From Acidobacteriota bacterium (GTDB taxonomy: Bacteria; Acidobacteriota; Blastocatellia; Pyrinomonadales; Pyrinomonadaceae): a DNA stretch of 5,626 bases. The stretch lies in NCBI GenBank assembly GCA_963169175.1, contig CAUJFK010000130.1, forward strand, positions 1 to 5,626. Reading direction: 5' to 3'. Below the pieces are notes generated by a model. It did no database searches. It was given only the letters and a program-made list of their open reading frames with translations, and was not told the origin of the DNA. Shown here in pieces: positions 1-4,047 of the stretch. How positions within the stretch are numbered: the first letter of the stretch is position 1; each line of letters begins with the position of its first letter. Made by a program: the position numbers and the translations under genes.

Positions 1-20
1 CTTTTTTCCAAAGAACAGAG

Positions 21-45
21 AATAAATAAAACCGCCCCCCGGCGG
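21..45 (-). terminator. Terminator-like hairpin with U-tract on the minus strand
   Basis: CCGCC (32-36) and GGCGG (41-45) form a perfect 5-bp GC stem around a 4-nt loop. Read on the minus strand, the stem is followed by TTTTATTTATT, the layout of an intrinsic terminator; read on the plus strand there is no T-run after it. No minus-strand gene is visible to its right before gene 1, which runs the other way. It may stop antisense transcription from the gene 1 promoter region, or end a short unannotated RNA. The structure is visible in the sequence; the function is inferred. Confidence 0.4.
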
Positions 46-71
46 CATATTACAACTCTGCTCTTTTCCCC

Positions 72-117
72 TTGACACCGAAACCGTCTTTATAGATGTT
101 TTATACAATGGTATACT
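72..117 (+). promoter_or_regulatory. Candidate promoter region of gene 1
   Basis: A consensus -35 hexamer TTGACA lies at 72-77, but no good -10 hexamer sits 16-18 bp after it; TATAGA at 91-96 is only 13 bp away. A better -10-like hexamer, TATACT (112-117), precedes the Shine-Dalgarno by 14 nt and would give a leader of roughly 18-20 nt, but the -35 position for it (about 89-94, TTTATA) is poor. An inverted repeat TATAC-AATG-GTATA (102-115) overlaps this region and could be an operator. The sequence GTATACTTGAC (111-121) recurs exactly upstream of the minus-strand gene at 2977. A promoter is likely here, but which hexamers are used cannot be settled by reading. Confidence 0.4.
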
Positions 118-131
118 TGACCAACTTTCCT

Positions 132-136
132 GGAGG
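132..136 (+). promoter_or_regulatory. Shine-Dalgarno of gene 1
   Basis: GGAGG ends 5 nt before the ATG at 142. It is the clearest ribosome binding site in the window and fixes the gene 1 start. Confidence 0.8.
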
Positions 137-141
137 CCCAA

Positions 142-1962
142 ATGAAAATTCCCGATCGTCTGCTGCTTTTGGTTCTCGTTCTTGCGATCTCAGCCGCTGC
201 TTTTGGCCAGGAGGCAAAGGTTGAAAACACTTTGCAGGCCGGTGGCTGCAATAATGAATTTGCGAAATTCCTTGTCGATCAGCAGGTCGCTGAAAGCCGC
301 TCCGTTGTTCAAACCGATAAACGTGTCCGAATCTTGACCCGGTCGGCCGATTTCCTGTGGAAGTTCGACCAACCGGTCGCCCGCGCCTATTTTACTGAGG
401 CATTCAAGGTCGCGACGGACCATTTTGCCGAGAAGGGTTTTGAGAACAAGGAGGAAAAGGGCGGACTGCTGGTGCTTGAACCCGACTATCGGTTCGAAGT
501 CATTCGTGCGATCGCGAAAAAGGACGGTGAATGGGCAAAGCGTCTGATCGAGCAATTGTTAAAGGATTACGAAAAGAATGCAGCCGAACGGAAGAACATT
601 GACAAGAATCGTGAGATCAGTTCGACGATCTATATCGCAGAAGAGAGTGTCAAAACGAACCCGGAGCTAAGCTGGTATCTCTTCCGGCGGATAATGAAGC
701 AGCCGCTTGATTCGCACTGGATGTTCGCGCTTTACAGTGTTGCGGAAGCCGACCGCAAATTTGCCGATGCGCTTTACGGTGAACTGCTTGCGGTTTACCG
801 AAACGAAACACCGCGGCGATTGCTGTTCCTGGGATCGTATCCATTCGCCAATCCGCGCCGGTTCGGCCTTGACCGGTATCAATACGGATCGTCGGTGCCG
901 CCAAATTTTCAGCCAAATTTACAGCTTCAACAGAGATTCCTGGACGCCTTTCTGGCGCGGATCGCAAGCTACGCAGCCGATCCGGCCAACCTCAACAAGG
1001 CACCGGAACAGTATTACAGCCCGGAACCGCTTTATATGCTAACGGCCCTTCAAGAGCTTGAGCCGTACATCATTGAGCGATTTCCGCAAATGCTTCAGCG
1101 ATTTACCGAGGCCCGTGCCCAGGCAAACGGCATGATGACCGAAGCAATGCGAAAAACCGCCGCCGACCGGGAAAAGCAAAACGAAGACCTCGGATTCACC
1201 TTCGAACAAAAACTGGAACAGCTCGAAAAGGCAGACAGCGAGGGCAAACTGACCGATTATATGATCATCAGTTTGGTCACGTGGAGCCAAAAAGATCGGA
1301 CCGAGGAGCAATTCGCCAAGATGGAGCCGTGGCTGGACAAGATAATCGAAGACGCTCCCCGCATTCAGACAGTCAACTTCTTTTGGTTCCTCAGATCAAA
1401 GCTTGCCGTAAAGGAAAAGCGTTTTGAAGATGCCAGAAAATTCTCGATGAAGGTGCCGGAACCTGATCACCGTGCCATCCTTTGGTTCGATATCGCCGAG
1501 GCACAGTTGAAAGACCTGAACGAGGCTGCGTCCGTTTATCAAACGCTGACCGAGGTCGGCCAGGCGGCCCGCCGATCAGAGAACTCCATTGCTAAGGCAC
1601 GTGTACTGCTTGGGCTTGCGAGCTTGTATGAAAAGGTCAATCACACCTTTGCTCTCGACGAATTAAGCGACGCCGTCAAGGTGCTGAACCGGCTTGAAGA
1701 CCCCGACATCCTTTCAAAAACGCTCCGGCGTAGTATCACAGGTAAGGGCTTCGGCTTTTTTTCATCCTACGCGATGCCGGGCTACGATATGGAATCGACC
1801 TTTCGTTTGCTGAGCAAGAATGATTTTGATATGCCCCTGTCGAACGCTCGGGCGCTTGATGACAAATATCTACGGACGCTGGCTGTGATCGCCGTTGCAC
1901 AGAACTGCATTGATCGGCCAAAACCAAAACCAGCCACAAAAGCGGCCGACCCCGTGAAGTGA
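142..1962 (+). CDS. Exported helix-rich (solenoid-like) protein of unknown function
   Basis: This is a 606-residue protein with a Sec signal peptide: a short N-region with K2 and R6, a hydrophobic core at residues 7-20, and probable cleavage after A20-F21-G22, leaving Gln23 first. It is therefore expected in the periplasm or outside the cell. The mature part is almost all predicted helix with TPR/HEAT-like amphipathic pairs, for example around residues 69-95, 160-220 and 415-520, plus a less regular Pro/Tyr/Phe-rich stretch at about 233-300. I see no catalytic motif. There are only two cysteines, C36 near the mature N-terminus and C589 near the C-terminus, which could form one disulfide closing the solenoid. 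The tail after C589 is Pro/Lys/Ala-rich. The ATG start has a GGAGG at ideal spacing. Similar long exported helical proteins are common in Blastocatellia and uncharacterised. A scaffold or protein-binding role is a guess; no family name can be given safely. Confidence 0.9.
   Translation: MKIPDRLLLLVLVLAISAAAFGQEAKVENTLQAGGCNNEFAKFLVDQQVAESRSVVQTDKRVRILTRSADFLWKFDQPVARAYFTEAFKVATDHFAEKGFENKEEKGGLLVLEPDYRFEVIRAIAKKDGEWAKRLIEQLLKDYEKNAAERKNIDKNREISSTIYIAEESVKTNPELSWYLFRRIMKQPLDSHWMFALYSVAEADRKFADALYGELLAVYRNETPRRLLFLGSYPFANPRRFGLDRYQYGSSVPPNFQPNLQLQQRFLDAFLARIASYAADPANLNKAPEQYYSPEPLYMLTALQELEPYIIERFPQMLQRFTEARAQANGMMTEAMRKTAADREKQNEDLGFTFEQKLEQLEKADSEGKLTDYMIISLVTWSQKDRTEEQFAKMEPWLDKIIEDAPRIQTVNFFWFLRSKLAVKEKRFEDARKFSMKVPEPDHRAILWFDIAEAQLKDLNEAASVYQTLTEVGQAARRSENSIAKARVLLGLASLYEKVNHTFALDELSDAVKVLNRLEDPDILSKTLRRSITGKGFGFFSSYAMPGYDMESTFRLLSKNDFDMPLSNARALDDKYLRTLAVIAVAQNCIDRPKPKPATKAADPVK
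1917..1948 (-). terminator. Possible terminator of the minus-strand operon, inside the 3' end of gene 1
   Basis: On the minus strand, CGGCCGC (1948-1942) pairs with GTGGCTG (1937-1931) around a TTTT loop, giving 7 bp including two G-U pairs. It is followed by GTTTTGGTTTTGG, an interrupted T-rich run. It lies 23 nt after the TAG stop of the coiled-coil gene. The T-run is the complement of codons for the PKPKP tail of gene 1, so it may be coincidental. Confidence 0.3.
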
Positions 1963-1970
1963 GAATTATG

Positions 1971-2720
1971 CTAAAAGGGTTTTGAAGGATCGTCTGCCAA
2001 GGCGGCATCGACTTCTTTATCGAGTTTCGATCGAAGTTTTTCGACCATTTCATCCGAGCGTTGAAGATTTTGTTCAAGAATGGTGCGGGTCTTCTGCACC
2101 TCGCTCAGAATACTTGTAAGGCTCGCCTTTTCTATCTCAAGCTGCTTTTTTTTCATTGCCCGCAGGTCTTCGGGCCGAAGCGTTCCGGCAAATGCTACCT
2201 CGCGGTCAATGGCTTCGGGGCGAAGGTTTAGTTCCGCAATATCCAGCTTTGCCCTTAAACTCGTCTCCTTTTCCATCAGATCAAAAAGCTGTTTGCGAAG
2301 CGATTCTGAGCGCTGTTCCGCACGGCTGAGAATGTCGAGATTTAATAACAGGCGTTTCTGCTTTTCGTCCGGGTCGCCTTTCTTCATCGTCTCAAGGCTG
2401 TTGATACGGTTGCGGATATCGTCAAGGGCCTTCGAAGTTTCGGCCGCTGTCTCGTATGTTGGCAGTTCCGGCCGCTTTTGTTCGGTCGGAACAAGCTGAA
2501 TTGTATCGTCCCGATAGTCGGATGCACGGCTAATGACCTGGGCGTCTCCCGATCGGGGTACGACAACAACCGGCGTGGGTGTCGGCGCTGGTTTACGCTT
2601 TCGTCGCGTGCCCTGGCCGCTGGTGTCCGTCGCCGCCAGACAGAAAAGAAACGCAGCCGCGGTAGCAGCAGCAATCGTTCTCGACATCAAGTCGCCCATT
2701 TTTATATTCATCATTCTCAC
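1971..2720 (-). CDS. Exported coiled-coil protein of unknown function
   Basis: This is a 249-residue protein. The GTG start at 2720 is chosen because AAGGAG (2729-2734) lies 8 nt upstream and the start overlaps the previous stop as GTGA, suggesting translational coupling. An ATG at residue 12 (2687) would give a more compact signal peptide but has a poorer ribosome site. The hydrophobic core spans about residues 16-30, with likely cleavage after T33-S34-G35, leaving Gln36 first. C27 is preceded by Leu-Phe, not a proper lipobox, so a lipoprotein is unlikely. A basic patch (GTRRKRKP, 37-44), a Pro/Val-rich linker (45-55) and two long charged heptad stretches follow (about 91-166 and 182-240), broken near 167-181 around RPEA. 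The mature part has no cysteine and no visible enzymatic motif. It is probably a periplasmic coiled-coil structural or adaptor protein acting with its operon partner; the role is unknown. Confidence 0.85.
   Translation of the reverse strand: MRMMNIKMGDLMSRTIAAATAAAFLFCLAATDTSGQGTRRKRKPAPTPTPVVVVPRSGDAQVISRASDYRDDTIQLVPTEQKRPELPTYETAAETSKALDDIRNRINSLETMKKGDPDEKQKRLLLNLDILSRAEQRSESLRKQLFDLMEKETSLRAKLDIAELNLRPEAIDREVAFAGTLRPEDLRAMKKKQLEIEKASLTSILSEVQKTRTILEQNLQRSDEMVEKLRSKLDKEVDAALADDPSKPF
2011..2041 (+). terminator. Possible terminator of gene 1, inside the coiled-coil gene
   Basis: ACTTC (2011-2015) pairs with GAAGT (2033-2037), and inside it ATCGA (2019-2023) pairs with TCGAT (2027-2031) around a GTT loop. 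A T-run at 2037-2041 follows. It lies about 50 nt after the stop of gene 1, on the plus strand, within the C-terminal codons of the opposing gene. The stem is interrupted and AT-rich, so it is only a candidate. Confidence 0.3.
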
Positions 2721-2977
2721 TTTTTTGGCTCCTTGTCAGGAATGAAATCACCCCTAAACAGTTCGACCGCATTCTTTGCCAGCCCGACGCCGGGGATCGC
2801 GTCAAGCCCTGAATTCAGCAGTCCGCGTGCCAAACCTTTATTCCTGATATCGCTGCCAACAAGAAACAGCACTATGGCAGTTCCGCCGAACGGCAGCATC
2901 TTTGCGCCGCGCTTTACTACCTGCCAGCCGCCGGCATGCACGAGTTTTCGTTTCAAGCTGTGGTTCTTCTTTGCCAC
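2717..2977 (-). CDS. Small basic protein with a hydrophobic segment and a Pro-Gly-Lys motif, function unknown
   Basis: This is an 86-residue protein. The N-terminus is strongly basic (KK, KRK and VKRGAK within residues 3-26), followed by a hydrophobic Gly-rich segment (28-42) long enough to enter or lie on a membrane, then a second amphipathic part with the motif LDAIPGVGLAKNAVELF (58-74) and GDFIPD (76-81). No signal peptidase site is evident. The GTG at 2977 is the furthest upstream start, since an in-frame TGA lies at 2981-2983; no clear Shine-Dalgarno precedes it, and a -10-like TATACT ends 6 nt upstream, so the mRNA may be leaderless. It is the first gene of an operon and overlaps the coiled-coil gene by 4 nt, so the two products probably work together, perhaps at the inner membrane. 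The D-x-I-P-x-V-G-x-x-K pattern resembles glycine-rich segments upstream of toxin domains in polymorphic toxins, but no toxin domain is present. The gene is very likely real given the overlap; its function is not known. Confidence 0.75.
   Translation of the reverse strand: MAKKNHSLKRKLVHAGGWQVVKRGAKMLPFGGTAIVLFLVGSDIRNKGLARGLLNSGLDAIPGVGLAKNAVELFRGDFIPDKEPKK
2729..2734 (-). promoter_or_regulatory. Shine-Dalgarno of the coiled-coil gene
   Basis: AAGGAG on the minus strand lies 8 nt before the GTG at 2720 and inside the last codons of the small upstream gene. It supports GTG 2720 over the ATG codons at 2714, 2711, 2699 and 2687. Confidence 0.65.
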
Positions 2978-2981
2978 CCGT

Positions 2982-2993
2982 CAAGTATACTTG
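2982..2993. promoter_or_regulatory. 12-bp perfect palindrome CAAGTATACTTG in the divergent promoter region
   Basis: The palindrome sits in the 90 bp between the divergent starts at 2977 (-) and 3068 (+). On the minus strand it contains TATACT (2989-2984), whose last base is 6 nt from the GTG start, the usual distance from a -10 box to the transcription start. A -35-like TTGTCA (3010-3005) lies 15 bp upstream and TTGTTG (3013-3008) 18 bp upstream. It is therefore a candidate -10 element for the small-protein operon and also a candidate operator. A near-copy missing one base, CAAGATACTT, lies at 3011-3020. The symmetry is seen directly; binding by a regulator is inferred. Confidence 0.45.
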
Positions 2994-3067
2994 CCTTATT
3001 GGGATGACAACAAGATACTTTTATTTGCACGCTTCATTCTGCTGAAAAGTTCCACTAAATAAACCCT

Positions 3068-4030
3068 ATGCCGCTTAAGGCCGAGGCCATTTCTAAACGA
3101 TCGAAAACCGCGTGGTTCCTGCGAGATGTGTCGTTCGAGGCCACCCAAGGCGAGATACTTGCCATTTTTGGGCCAAACGGGTCCGGCAAAAGTTTGCTCT
3201 TGCAGATACTCTCCGGGCGTGAAAAGTCCAACGGCGGCCGCGTGACACTCGATGAAATGGTCCTCCCGCACGCCTCTGGCACGGCAATTCAGTACTTCGG
3301 CCCGTATCCGAACGACGGTTTTATCGGCAGGCTAAGTACCGTGATTCGACCGGGCCGGAGCGATAACTCCGCTGATCGCGTAAGCGCGGCTATAACATCA
3401 AATGCTCGTGTAATACTTCTTGATGACGTTTTCTGCGGCCTTGATCGTGATGGCCGCGAGCGAGAATTCGAACGCCTGCGCAAGTCGGCGCGGGAGTTTC
3501 AAACGATCGTGGTCATTGCGTCGTCAAGCTTTGAAGAGGTGCTGTCGTTTTGTGATAAGGCAGCGGTCCTGCATAAGGGTGAGATACTTCAGCATGGCAT
3601 CGCGGAAAATATCTATTTAGATCCAGCCTCATCCGTCGTTGCGGAACTGACCGGACGATGCAATGTTTTTGAAGGGAGGCGGACCTCGTCAAGCAAGGCG
3701 GAAGTGCCGAAATTTCAGACAATAGTGGGCGGGCATCACTTGCTCGCCGGAAAGACCAACAAAGCGCGGCTTGGGGCACTGAACCGAAACCTTCGCCTCG
3801 CTATTCGTCCCGAACACATTTCCATCGCGTTCGGGGCCTCGTTCCCGGATGACAATCTGATCAAAGCGGTCGTAAAACGTGTAAAATTCCTCGGGCCCAG
3901 CACGCTTGTCTCACTGGACGCCGGAGGCCTTGAACTGGAAGCACTTGTGATGCGGCTTGTCGGACTCGAACCCCGCGGCGAATGCATGCTTGGCCTGCCG
4001 CCGGATCGAATAATGGTATTCGCCGAATAG
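3068..4030 (+). CDS. Degenerate ABC-type ATPase with C-terminal TOBE domain
   Basis: This 320-residue cytoplasmic protein resembles the ATPase subunits of MalK/PotA/FbpC-type importers. Visible are the N-terminal beta segment, an intact Walker A GPNGSGKS (35-42), Walker B VILLDD (115-120), a D-loop GLD (124-126), a typical KGEI strand after the H-loop region (170-173), and a C-terminal TOBE region with LAIRPEHI (244-251) and a second strand set at about 263-320. Key catalytic parts are altered: no LSGGQ signature (RSDNS at about 97-101 aligns there), Asp120 where the catalytic Glu should be, Ser153 at the switch-His position, and a helical subdomain cut to about 20 residues between the Q-loop region and the signature position. 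MalK is about 370 residues, so most of the missing length is here. The frame is intact. The ATG at 3068 fits the family's usual distance to Walker A, but there is no clear Shine-Dalgarno; an in-frame TAA lies at 3056-3058. No permease or binding-protein gene is adjacent. ATP binding is plausible; normal transport ATPase activity is doubtful. Confidence 0.85.
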   Translation: MPLKAEAISKRSKTAWFLRDVSFEATQGEILAIFGPNGSGKSLLLQILSGREKSNGGRVTLDEMVLPHASGTAIQYFGPYPNDGFIGRLSTVIRPGRSDNSADRVSAAITSNARVILLDDVFCGLDRDGREREFERLRKSAREFQTIVVIASSSFEEVLSFCDKAAVLHKGEILQHGIAENIYLDPASSVVAELTGRCNVFEGRRTSSSKAEVPKFQTIVGGHHLLAGKTNKARLGALNRNLRLAIRPEHISIAFGASFPDDNLIKAVVKRVKFLGPSTLVSLDAGGLELEALVMRLVGLEPRGECMLGLPPDRIMVFAE

Positions 4031-4047
4031 GCGGGCCGTTCCGCTTA
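4028..4047. terminator. Hairpin spanning the convergent stop codons
   Basis: GCGG (4031-4034) and CCGC (4041-4044) pair around a 6-nt loop and exactly fill the 14-nt gap between the ATPase and the protease. On the plus strand the stem extends through the two stop codons (TAG 4028-4030 with TTA 4045-4047, including one G-U), giving 7 bp. There is no T-run on either side, so it is not a classic intrinsic terminator. Confidence 0.3.

Noticed and set aside
72..96. TTGACA with TATAGA as a standard sigma-70 promoter
   Set aside because: The spacer is 13 bp, too short for a normal promoter, so this pair is not claimed as functional even though the -35 is perfect.
1736..2077. Minus-strand open frame of 113 codons over the convergent junction
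   Set aside because: It overlaps the 3' ends of two well-supported genes in another frame and shows no motif.
2640..2642. C27 of the coiled-coil protein as a lipobox cysteine
   Set aside because: The preceding residues are Phe-Leu-Phe, and position -1 should be Gly, Ala or Ser. An ordinary signal peptidase I site further on fits better.
2478..3062. Plus-strand open frame of 194 codons across the small-protein and coiled-coil genes
   Set aside because: It is antisense to the two-gene operon, has no ribosome site, and its Ser/Arg/Phe-rich composition is typical of a shadow frame. The minus-strand genes have a coupled start, a Shine-Dalgarno and a signal peptide.
3290..3425. Frameshift or deletion hiding a normal LSGGQ in the ATPase
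   Set aside because: The reading frame is continuous with plausible sequence on both sides, and the frames I compared over this segment show no signature-like motif. A lineage-level deletion is possible, but I see no local sequencing-type frameshift.
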